Shown: piece by piece, positions 16,238 through 29,513 of the stretch | Layout: each line of letters opens with the position of its first letter | Numbering within the stretch: position 1 is the stretch's first letter | Assembly: GCA_022749755.1 (NCBI GenBank) | Contig: CM040451.1 | Coordinates: 10,057,871-10,121,870, forward strand | Length of the DNA: 64,000 nt | Reading direction: 5' to 3' | DNA from: Azadirachta indica | Taxonomy: Eukaryota > Streptophyta > Magnoliopsida > Sapindales > Meliaceae | The notes under the pieces: generated by a model | The model's input: only the letters and a program-made list of their open reading frames with translations | Database searches by the model: none | Told to the model about the DNA's origin: nothing | Position numbers and translations under genes: made by a program

Positions 16238-16973
16238 TGTCACGTGTTGCCAAAACGCAAGCGAAATCACTGAAGTGTTGCAACACATTAGCGTGGAACC
16301 TCTAGCACACAAGTATACAAGTGACACCTTCCGACGTATGAGTGTGCAAGTAAAATAGTTCACAGATGGACAGTAACCAAGATGAACAATGTGCCGTGAG
16401 CTGACATGGTTGTGGTGAATTTCAATTTTTGGAGGCCTAGTGTTTGTTTTGGGGCAGTCTATGATGATAGTTGGTAGCTTGTTCATGCACAAACATAGGC
16501 AAGAAAGCTTTAGATCAGCCTCAAATGTGTTGTGTTTATTTTAGGCCCAATGTGGCTATGTTTGTAAATAAACCCCATTATTTATACAGACCCAATTGGC
16601 CCAAGTTTATGTTAAGTGGTGGTAGGTGAGAGTTAGGTAGGATTTTATTTGTGTAATGTAATCTCTACCATCCATATGTTTAGGGGCCACATCTCATTCA
16701 TTGGTTTGTAAATATATAAATGTAAGTGTAGTGTAAATGAAAAAAAAAAGCCATTCTTTTCGTCTTTCAAGTGCAAAACGTGTGTTTCTTTCTCTCCTCT
16801 AATTTCGATTGCATTTCTTCACTTTGACAATGCATTCCTTCATCTCTCACACCACAAGACACACACACACATAAAGTGATCTTGAGTTAAAAAGGCTTAC
16901 TTGGTTCGGTTCTATAAGCTGAATTAAGTGCTGCACATAGCCAGATTTTGCCTTCAATTTCCAGGATGTGACA
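16238..16973 (+). repeat. 3' LTR of the gag-only element
   Basis: It runs TGTCACGTGTTGCC to GGATGTGACA and aligns along its length with 9467-10197. It is preceded directly by the purine tract at 16227-16237. Confidence 0.92.
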
Positions 16974-17958
16974 GTCGGCACCAGTACCTGCACCAGTGCT
17001 TTTATCTCCTCCACCTCCCGAATTGATAACAAGGCCTAAAGGCAAAGCTTTTTTTTGTTTTTTTTTGGGTAATGTTACATTTACTATCTATAATCTAACA
17101 AAATTAATAACTTAGAATTTGAAAATATTAATTACATATAGTTAATATTACAAAAAATTGACATCAAATTTTAACAGCAAAAATAATTAAGAACCAAAAT
17201 ATAATTATAATTTTCAAATTTAAATATTAAAAAAAATTATACTAGTTATTAAAAAATAAAAATAATAATATTATAGTCATTTTATGTCTTTAAATAGTTT
17301 AAGATAAGAATATAGGGATAAAATATTTATTTTTTTATTATAAATAGTTAATTAGCAGTATTTTTACTTTTTTCTAAAGTGAAAAATATTTTTATATTAT
17401 TAAAACTTTCAGTAGGTATGTCCTATTTTTCAAAAATTTGAAGAGTTGAAGTACAATAATTAGTAGGGACATGATTATAAAATTATACTTCTTTTATCTA
17501 AATTCTTAGTGTATATTAATGATATTAATGAACTAGAAATTTTAAGGCAAATTATCAAACTATTAGAACTTATATGACTAATTAGTCAAACATTAAGGAC
17601 CTTGATGTCCTTTCCCTTATAAATATACATGCACTTCTCTAGTCAGACGTGTCTTTCTTAGTATTCCTTTAATTATAATCATTAAATCAAATATAAATTT
17701 GATTAATGGTTTAAAATGAACTATGCTATTTCAAATTAAAACAACACTATAAAAGGATATTTATTTTCATAATTGAATTAGAAGGTCGTGTTTATTATAT
17801 TATAAAACAATTTTAATTAGTATCTTTTTCCATTTAAATAAGTTTTTATTTTTTGTAATTATTTGATTTGTCTTGTTGGAATATTTTGTATTTATATTTC
17901 AAAATATAAATACAAAATATCCAACATTTAGCGGCCATTAATTTCTACAACATGCCAA

Positions 17959-19491
17959 AGGCTTTTTAACACATACCTTTTCTGAGGTTTAGCTTTTTAA
18001 CACTTAAAGAGAATGTTTGGCTTAATGCATACATACCTCCCTTACAGACTTCCACTTTTATCCATAATTATAGAAAAGACACATTTGCCTTTCATATGTC
18101 ATTTTTGAAATAAAAACAAAAATTTAAGCTTAAGATATTTTTTGAATTCAAATAATATATTATTGAAAAATGAAGAAGGAAATACAAAAGGAACCATAGG
18201 TTCAGCAAAAATAAAAGTTTAGAAATAGCCAAATACAACACACAATAGCAAGGAGAAACAACAGTAAATTGCAATTCTTTTTGCTACAAAATGGCAAAAA
18301 TTAGATTATTATTTTCTTTGCTGCAAACAACAAATAGTAGTAGTGAAGCATATAAACAACAACAGAATCTGCAGCTAACAGCAGATAGGAAGATAAAATA
18401 GTAGTAAGATAGCACAGCAAATACTTTAGTAGAAATTAAGTGGAAAATAGCACCAATAGCAAGTATTGGCGTTAATCCAAAAGCATAATGAAAGCTTAAA
18501 AATAGCATAACAAAAGTAAGGCAATAACACTCTTAATAGTAGCAACAACGATTTCCAGTAGCATGTAACCAAATAATTTCTCCTAACAGCAAATCCATCG
18601 TTATACAACACCAAATACATATATACTATTTAAAGAAGTAAAAAATTAACGACTAATAGAATGTCCTAACCAACAGTTAATAAACTGTCAAAGAATTTTC
18701 CAGTTCGCAACACCAGCAATAAATATTATGAAATAAATTAAAATATGGGAACATCCCAAATATTTAGATGTAAGTCTCTACAAATGAAAGAAAGAGGATC
18801 ATTCCACCAGCAAAAGGAAGAACAAGTTAAATCATGGTTAGTTAGAGTATTAGCCACTTTATTTCTTACCCTCTATATGTGTGAAAAATAGGCCTGCATA
18901 CTATTAAAAAGCTGAAGAGGGTTAAGTCAGTAGATGTGAAGTTGCCATGGAGGTATAAATGAGGAAGGATGTGGTGGGACTCATGGAGGCACAAATAAGG
19001 AAAGAGGTGGTGAAAGAGTGAAGGAGAATGGAAGAGATATGAAAAAAGACAAAGAATGTGGTAAAAAGTGGCGACGTAGTGAGCATTGGGTAACGGAAGA
19101 GGTGTTGTTTAAGGAAAAAAAGGATATGATGGAGGAGTAAAAGGAGAAATTTTTTTTACTTTTTATCGTAATACCTTTAATTTTAATAGTGAGATAACAG
19201 AGATGGATGGCTTTTGGGGGGGTATGTGTGCCTTTTCCTAAACTATTTATTTAAGTGTTAGAATCTAAAATCTCAAGGAAGGTGTGTGTTAAAACCCCTT
19301 ATTTTAATTAAAAAAAATCTCAAGCTTAAATTTTTGCCTTTATTTCGAAAATGGCAAATACAGGGCAAATGTCTTTTTTATAATTTTGGATAGAAGTGGA
19401 AGTCTGTAGGGGAGATATGTGTGCATTAAACCAAACCTTCTCTCTAAGTGTTAAAAAGCTAAACCTCAGGGGAAGTATGTGTTAAAACCTC
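17959..19491. mobile_element. Mutator-like element in intron 1 of psi-A2
   Basis: Long imperfect terminal inverted repeats, roughly 190 bp, start AGGCTTTTTAACACATACC on the left. The complement of the right end starts GAGGTTTTAACACATACTT. An exact 9-bp target duplication ACATGCCAA (17950-17958 and 19492-19500) is the Mutator hallmark. The interior is A-rich with GCAGC/CAACAA-rich stretches and shows no transposase. The duplication falls within a stretch that in A1 and A3 reads CAAATGAAACAT, just before exon 2. Confidence 0.92.
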
Positions 19492-20653
19492 ACATGCCAA
19501 ATGAAACATATTACTGTTCCTGCAAGCAAAAGTGGAATCTCATCATCAACAATTATCGCCATTGCTACTCCAATTGCTGCATCTATAATGCTTTTTGCTT
19601 ACTAAGAAGGAGAGCGAAAAAGAAGCATAAAGTTGTAGAAGTAGAAAATGGTAACTATGCTAAACCAATTTTATTATCCAATTATCTTTTAGCCAAAGTC
19701 TACTTCTACACCTGATGCAACTCTTTTACAAGTCTTAATAATTTGTTGTTTGGTTGTGTAGCTGATGATGAAATCACGATTATGAAGTCCCTGCAATTTG
19801 ATTTTGGGACAATTAAAGCAGCCATAAGTAAATTCTCAACCACTAACAAGTTGGGTGAAGGTGGATTTGGCAAGGTTTACAAGGTATAACATTAGTAATT
19901 TAATTAATATTGACATAACCATGTCATGCTATAAAAACTTTAATTAAGCAGTTGCAAAAGTTAGGCATTAATTCAAAAGGCCACACAAACAAGCTTTTTG
20001 CAGATCGATGAACATAATTTTACAAGCTATACTTTTTAATGGGCAAGAAATTGCTGTGAAAAGGCTATCAAGAAGCTCTGGGCAAGGTGCAGTAGAATTT
20101 AAGAATGAGGTCGCATTGGTCGCCAAGCTGCAACACAGAAATCTAGTTAAGCTACTAGGATTTTGCTTGGAGGGAGAAGAAAAGATACTTATTTACGAGG
20201 TTGTGCACAACAAAAGCCTCGACTATTTTTTATATGGTCAGAGTCATTATATAACTTCAAAATGAGCCTTATAAGAGTTAATATATCTAAGATTTTTAAG
20301 TAGATTATTTGAATATATTTATTGTTTCTATGATAGACATAAATGCATTGGTCTGCAATTGAAATCAATTCCTTAATCTCCTCGCTTTGAAATTCTAATT
20401 TTGACATATGCACAGATCCTGAAAGGTAAAAACAATTAGATTGGTCAAAATGTTTCAATATGATTAGAGGAATTACTTAAGGAATTCTTTATTTTCATAA
20501 AGATTCTCAGCTTAGAATTATACATTATAATATAAAAGCTAACAATATCCTATCAAATGTAGATATGATTTCAAAAATTTCGGATTTTGGCATGGCAAAG
20601 ATATTTGGAATTGATCAAATTCAAAGAAATACAAGAAGATTAGTCGGGACATT

Positions 20654-20744
20654 GTAAGTTTTAACTACTTAAACTTTTTCTTGTTGTCTTTATAAATCAT
20701 TGTAAGTTTTAACTACTTAAACTTTTTCTTGTTGTCTTTATAAA
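20654..20744. repeat. 48-bp tandem duplication carrying a splice donor
   Basis: The segment starting GTAAGTTTTAACTACTTAAA directly after exon 5 of psi-A2 is repeated from 20702, near-identical over 43 bases. This duplicates the exon 5 donor. It probably arose after the gene was already dead. Confidence 0.9.
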
Positions 20745-21637
20745 CTTTTTCTTTTTCTTGATGTGTATAGTTTCGGTATACTTGTGTTCGAGATTATAAC
20801 CGATAAAAGGAACATCAACTTTTGTCAAACAGATGGTGTTGAGAACCTCTTGAGTTATGTACATAAGCATAAATTAGAAAGCAGAGTGATATTAAAACTT
20901 AAAGAGTTAGAATATGAACCTTTTTTATTATGACCAGAAAATATTATTGTAGGCTTGGAAACATTGGAGGGATGGAACACCCTTGCAATTACTAGATCCA
21001 TCTTTGAAAGATTCTTAGTGAAGAAATGAAGTGATTATATGCATACATGTGAGATTATTATGTGTTCAGGAAAATCTAGCTGAGAGACCTTCAATGGCGA
21101 TAGTAGTTCTTGTACTTAATAGTTACTTTATTACTCTTCCATCACCTCAACGACCAGCATTTTTTCTTTATAGTTAAATAAAGATAAGAAATGAAATTGA
21201 GCACACTAATAATTCTACAAGCAAATCGATGCCATCTATTGATGAAGCATCAATCACTGAAGTAGATCCTCGTTAATTAGGAAAGAATCATATGTTGAAA
21301 CAAATATTTGTCAGTAATGTGAATATGTTTTACGAAACATTTTTTTTAATTGTTTAAATCAAATCTTTTTCTAATTCTATTTCTTCCACAAGTCAAAGAA
21401 ATTTTTATAAGTTTAAAATTTTAAATTGTATTTTTCATTCGAAATATGGCAGTGTTACAAAACTATTAATTATATCCATTTAAATTTAACAGTAAAGGGG
21501 TAAAATTATTTTTTATCTAAATATAATGAAAAAATATTTTCAAGGACAAAAAGCAAAAATTCCCAAAACCTTCAACCCTAACTTGAAAAACTAAACGAAA
21601 CTCATATTTCATGAGTGCTAAGTCAACAAGGTCTAAC

Positions 21638-22557
21638 TGATGTAGGATAATTTTGGAATTTAATTAGTTTAGAAAGTTTTTAATTCTTACCAATTTAATT
21701 TGTTATTTAATTCTTAATTTTCTTATTTAAATAGGAGTTCTTTTTCTTATTTGAGTTGAATTGTAATGTTGGGTTTTCTTTACAATATATAGAGAACTTA
21801 TGTTATTGTTTTGAAACAATCTTTTATTCAATAAAATATTCTCCTTTGATTTTGTCCCTCATGGGATTGTTATCTTGACACTCGTGTTTCGAGTCGTTAG
21901 GGTTAGAACGATATCTAATCCCGTCCATTAGAATGTTTATCTAACTCACTGCGTCAAAGAACCGAACGAGATTCGGCGTTCGACAAGGTGTTTATATCTC
22001 ACCCGCTATCCCGTCTGCGTCAATTGGTATCAGAGCCTATCTCTGTACCAAACAGAGCTTTCCTGAACCATTAAACACAACCACACTCATAAATACATCT
22101 TTTTTACCTAAAAAAAAAAATTCAAAAAAAAAAATTAAAATCATGGTCTACCATGTTGGGCATGATGCGTTGTTGTTTGACGAAAAATGCAGTCTTAAAT
22201 TATTTTTGTTTTGGTTGGAAGATGTTGAAAAATTCTTTGAAGTTGAGAGGATACCTCTTATTTAAATAGGAGTTCTTTTCCTTATTTGAGTTGAATTGTA
22301 ATGTTGGGTTTTCTCTACAATATATAAGGAACCTATGTTATTGTTTTGAAACAATCTTTTATTCAATAAAATATTCTCCTTTGATTTTGTCCCTCATGAG
22401 ATTGTTATCTTGACACTCGTGTTTCGAATCGTTAGGCTTAGAACAACATCTAATCTCGTCCGTTAGAACGTTTATTTAACTCACTGCGTCAAAGAACCGA
22501 ACGAGATTCGATGTTCGACAAAGTGTTTATATCTCACCCGCTATCCCGTCTGTGTCA
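21638..22557 (+). mobile_element. LTR retrotransposon with internal deletion
   Basis: The 5' LTR 21638-22022 starts TGATGTAGG and ends TGCGTCA. It is followed after two bases by an exact initiator-Met primer site TGGTATCAGAGC (22025-22036). Only ~220 bp of internal sequence remain, with an ATG near 22143 opening a short gag-like stretch (VEKFFEVERIP). A 3' LTR truncated at its 5' side follows (22256-22557, ending TGTGTCA). The 5-bp target duplication CTAAC is exact at 21633-21637 and 22558-22562. The element therefore inserted whole and later lost its middle and part of one LTR. Confidence 0.88.
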
Positions 22558-22562
22558 CTAAC

Positions 22563-25200
22563 CTATATGAATTAAATATAACGGTCTACTTATAAGCTAG
22601 ACTGTTGTCTAAGTACTACAATTACTCTCAAGATTCAACTATATCTCCCTCAAAGCCCATTCATTTTTTAGTAGTCTTTTGATAAAGTATTTATATCCTT
22701 TTTTTTCGTTAGAGAAGATGTTAAAGTTTTAAACAGTCAACATAAATTTCGCAAGCAGTGTCATAATTGCGACGATTTTAACTCTAATCTAAGCAAATTT
22801 TTAATTTATGTATTCACATCTTTAAAAAAATTAATCTAAGCATATTATTATTTTAATTCTATCGTATTGATATATTAGAATATAATCATTTTAATTTTTA
22901 CATTTCAATAAAATAATATAATATATATATTTTTTTTATAATTAATAATTTGGTTTTTAATGGTGAAAATTTTTTTTTTAAAAAATTTAGAAAAATGTAA
23001 CACCTACAAATTTAAGGTAGTGTTTATTTAAAAGCAAAAGATAAATAAAAATGTCCCATAAAAATATACACAACTGTTTTAATGTCGAAAACATGTATGC
23101 TGGACTAATAATAACGTAATGTTATTCTCTTTAAACTCATGGAGTTGAACATGTGGGCCATGACTTGGTTAGCTTCTAGGAAATATCTTAGGATCAGACC
23201 TTTAAAATTCTCTCTTTCATTTTCTTCAACAAGAAAATCGAAATTAAATTTGCTACTTTCTTGAACATTCAAAATTGAAATGAAATCAAATGAATTATTA
23301 CGACCTTCTTATTGTTTTAGAATTTTACAGCAATGTTCATATTTTCATTAATCTTTTTACAGTAATTTCAATAGCAGAATATTAAATATCCAAATTTATT
23401 CTAAAAAGTGTAATCTAAGCAATGTGTTATTTTTGTTGAGTACTAAAATGACACAAAACGTCTACATAATTATATCGACATAAATTTATGTAGAGTGGTG
23501 TTATATTATTATCATATATTTTAGACTTATACCAAAGTAAAAAGAAATAAATAAATTATATGAATATGTTACAATAATATAATATTGTCTGTGGTTTAAT
23601 TAAACAAAGTTTGTATCTATAATATGATTGTACTTTTTAAAAAAATTAATTGCTATTTAACATAGAATATTTGAGTGAAATCAAGCTAATTAATTTTTGA
23701 TGATATATCATTATATTACTAATGTCTTTTGAGGTAAAGGATTTACAAGTTGGTAAGGTTTGAACTATTGAATTGATTAATCTCAATTATTTCAAAAATA
23801 TACATTAAAGACTCAATTTATTAAAAAATAATAATTATACTCTTCTTAATAATAGTTATTTAATAAAAATGACTATTAAATCTTTAGAATTCAACAAAAT
23901 AAAATATATTTATCTAAAATATATTAATAAAATAAACAATAATATTATTTTCTAGTATATTAGTAATATAATATTTATATAAATTTATTTATTTTTTATA
24001 AATAATATATTTTTTATTTAATATATATTTGGTATATATAAATATCTTTTATTTAAATTATAATATAGTCATAAGTATTGTATTATAATATTTCTTTTAT
24101 AAATTAATATTTATTTATACTTTATTTTATTTATTTTATTTATTTTCTAATTGTAATAATAATATTGAATTGTTAATGTATTGTAAAATAGATAAATTTA
24201 TATTTCAACTAAAATATATTAATAAATATTTAATTATCAATATTATTATTTTTATTTTTATTTAAGAATTTAAAAATAATTTTTCTTAACTACCATTAAA
24301 TAAGTATAATCATTATTTTTTAATAAATTATGATCTTAATAGGTAATTTTGAAAATACTGGTGATTAATTGGTCTAATAGACTAAATTTTAGGGACATAT
24401 AAGTCTTTGCTCCTTCTTTTTAATGTTTTAGAATTTAATTTTTACATATTTAATATTTTTATTTTTTTTAATGAAGAATTAACATGACATATATCAAATT
24501 GACTAATTATTGTTAAAAATTTAATAATACGTAAAATCAATATCTTTAATTTTTTCCGTACTTTAATTAAAAGTTAGTCTAAAATATGTAATTTTGAAAT
24601 GTATCAAATTTTTTTTGGGTCAAAAAAAAAAAAAAGAAATGTATCAAAATTTTAAATATACTGAGCTAGGGTTGGTTTGGCAATATATAGTTGTTAGAAA
24701 TAAATAAAAACTTTTTTTATATTAAAAGTATTTATGTGTGTTTGGTTTCAACAAACAAAAGCACGTATAAACTAATATCTAGAAGTGCTTTCTCGGGAAG
24801 TACACGGGATGGGTATTGTCCTTTTCTCTCTAAGCACCTCTAGTATATTAATAGTTAGCCCCTTGATGAATTTCAAATAGAACAAAAACAATTACCTTTT
24901 ATTATATTGCCTGACATTAATAATAAGATTATTCACTCTTGAGCACTTTCAATGTATAGTTTGCATTTAAAAAAATAATTTTTAGAAAAATACAATTACA
25001 CTTTTTTACGGTTCATTTTCTTCGAGATGTGGACATGCCGCGTGTAGAGATGGAGTCATAGCGTTATCGTGAGAGACGTGTATTAGCTGCTTTGTATCCA
25101 ACGTCAGCCATTTACTTCCGTCTCCATCTATTTAATGTCGTTACACAATTTCACTCACCATTTTTTTTTTTTCTCCCGCAGAACAGCAGCACTTAATTGT
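22563..25200. other. Intergenic, AT-rich
   Basis: No gene is visible between the LTR element and A3. The central part is extremely AT-rich with a long imperfect inverted repeat (listed separately). The last ~200 bp (from ~25020, GACATGCCGCGTGTAGAG) match the A1 upstream region (from ~1450, GACATGCCGCGTGTAAAG), so the duplicated unit began at least 390 bp before the start codon. Confidence 0.6.
23775..24385. repeat. Long imperfect inverted repeat, MITE-like
   Basis: The left arm around 23815-23842 reads AATTTATTAAAAAATAATAA. The complement of the right arm (24308-24336) reads AATTTATTAAAAAATAATGA. Similarity extends outward ~50 bp through a TTAATC-rich stretch on both sides. The termini and target duplication are unclear, so the class is undecided. 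Confidence 0.55.
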
Positions 25201-25215
25201 CTTCACTTCACTTTG

Positions 25216-25221
25216 TTGACT
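25216..25221 (+). promoter_or_regulatory. W-box upstream of A3
   Basis: TTGACT lies in the same local context as the A1 site at 1654-1659, ~210 bp before the A3 start codon. Binding by WRKY factors is inferred. Confidence 0.45.
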
Positions 25222-25427
25222 TTCTGAACAGCAAGTTCCGTCCGCCGACTCATACGTTTGCCTCCGTGGCCTCCATTTATTTGATAAATCTCAGCACTAA
25301 CATTCTTAAAACAAATGAAAAGATAAAATAGAAATTTAAAAAAAAAATAAAAACAAGAAGAAAGAAGAATGAAGGCAGTTGATTTCTAAGTATACTCTAT
25401 CTTCTGCAACAAGAGCTGAGAATCCAA

Positions 25428-28466
<3,039 letters not shown>

Positions 28467-29289
28467 CAATGAAAGAAATTCCTGGGAAACAAGTATTTGT
28501 CTGTAAACAAGTTGGATTCACTTCTAAATTATATGAAACCATAGAAGGCATCTTGTTTATCATAGTACCCTCTATATGACTTAGCATTGGTGAGGGTTAG
28601 GGCAGGGTGGACTGATGTGGTTCAGGACAAGCAATGGTTATGAAGATGAGTTGTGCTTCATCTTTAATGGAAAAATATATGACGGATTGTATTTTCTCAA
28701 GTTCTATTTGTTTTAAATATATCATTATGGGTGGTGAGCTGAGACACAACATTGTTCCTTTCTCGGCATCATTCCCATTTCTAAACCATCCTGTTTTCGC
28801 CAAATGCCTTGAAGAGATGAGATGGGCTAGGAAGGTCTTTTCGTTAGTTTTTTAAATACTGGTGTGAAATAGAGTATTTCTTTCCAACAATTTTTGGTAT
28901 CTGCAGCGTATTGAGTACAGTAGGAGTTTTTGAAATGAGAATGGTCGCATCATTTGCAAGCTATGCAGATGCTCTCGTGTGAATCTGAAGAAAGAAGAAT
29001 GATTTCATATTGAATTGTAGTGATGTATGGACCAATTGTATAAAAAATTCGAGTCAGATAACATGACTATCATTAATTTATCATTAGCATTTTTATATTT
29101 ATCAGGTCAACATCATTTTATAATTCTCTAAAGAATTAGTTGCCTCGAAAACACTTGAATATTCGACAAATTGTAGCAGAGAACATTTAAAAAAATAGAT
29201 TTGAGTAATTTAAGCACGGAATTAAGGGGAGATGATCAGGGCATACTAGTATAATACAGAATTGACATTCTAGAAAAATAACCGGCATG
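28467..29289. other. 3' flank of A3
   Basis: To about 29070 this repeats the sequence downstream of A1 (5249 to ~5890). No gene is seen; short open frames here are not conserved between the two copies. Confidence 0.6.
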
Positions 29290-29513
29290 ACAAGAAAGCA
29301 GGAATCTGACAATTGAATTTAGCACATCATGAATAAAATATCTTAGAGAAAAGAATGAATTGAGTCAAAATCCAGGGATGAATCATCTGTCACTAGCCGT
29401 CTCATGACATTAAAAACTCCGCGTCTGGCATTAATCCTCAACTCATGTCTCCATCGAGTTCATTTTCCAGTTTCCCACAATTTCATCTTTTGAAGACAGA
29501 AAAATCAAAGTCG
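29290..29513 (-). promoter_or_regulatory. Orphan copy of the group B upstream block
   Basis: The stretch containing CCAGGGATGA, GTCTCCATC and a GTCAAA/ATCAAA element resembles 33080-33260 (upstream of psi-B4) and 36900-37230 (upstream of psi-B5). Here it stands directly behind psi-B4 with no CRK below it. It may be what is left of a further minus-strand copy deleted between A3 and psi-B4. Confidence 0.5.

Larger units (their letters stand above)
9467..16973 (+). mobile_element. LTR retrotransposon, gag-protease only, inserted in psi-A2
   Basis: Two related terminal repeats of 731 and 736 bp start TGTCAC and end GTGACA. A 12-base primer binding site (TGGTACCAGAAC, close to the initiator-Met tRNA complement) lies at 10201-10212. 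A polypurine tract GGTGGGGAAAG lies at 16227-16237 against the 3' LTR. The flanks are GCCG (9463-9466) and GTCG (16974-16977), a 4-bp target duplication with one C-to-T change. The internal region carries a decayed gypsy-like gag and protease but no reverse transcriptase, RNase H or integrase. It therefore resembles non-autonomous gag-only (TR-GAG-like) elements. The LTRs differ at many sites, so the insertion is not recent. A CACTA element lies inside it. Confidence 0.92.
8718..21276 (+). pseudogene. psi-A2: CRK pseudogene opened by nested transposons
   Basis: A group A CRK running from a start at 8718 (MSCLKFF signal peptide) to a final CGT TAA at 21271-21276. Exon 1 has an in-frame TAA at 8877-8879 and another stop in the first Cys motif. 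It is split at 9466/16974 by an LTR retrotransposon, with its last part at 16974-17041 followed by a GC where A1 has the GT donor. Intron 1 carries a Mutator-like element. Exon 2 (~19525-19653) has stops and a damaged acceptor. Exon 3 (19762-19883) and exon 4 (20046-20236) are recognisable, but the exon 4 acceptor CAGG has become CAAG. Exon 5 (~20417-20653) has lost the HRD motif (HYN instead) and contains stops. Exon 6 (~20765-20857) lacks its first part, including the APE region. Exon 7 is 20954-21276 with stops. It cannot encode a receptor. Confidence 0.93.
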
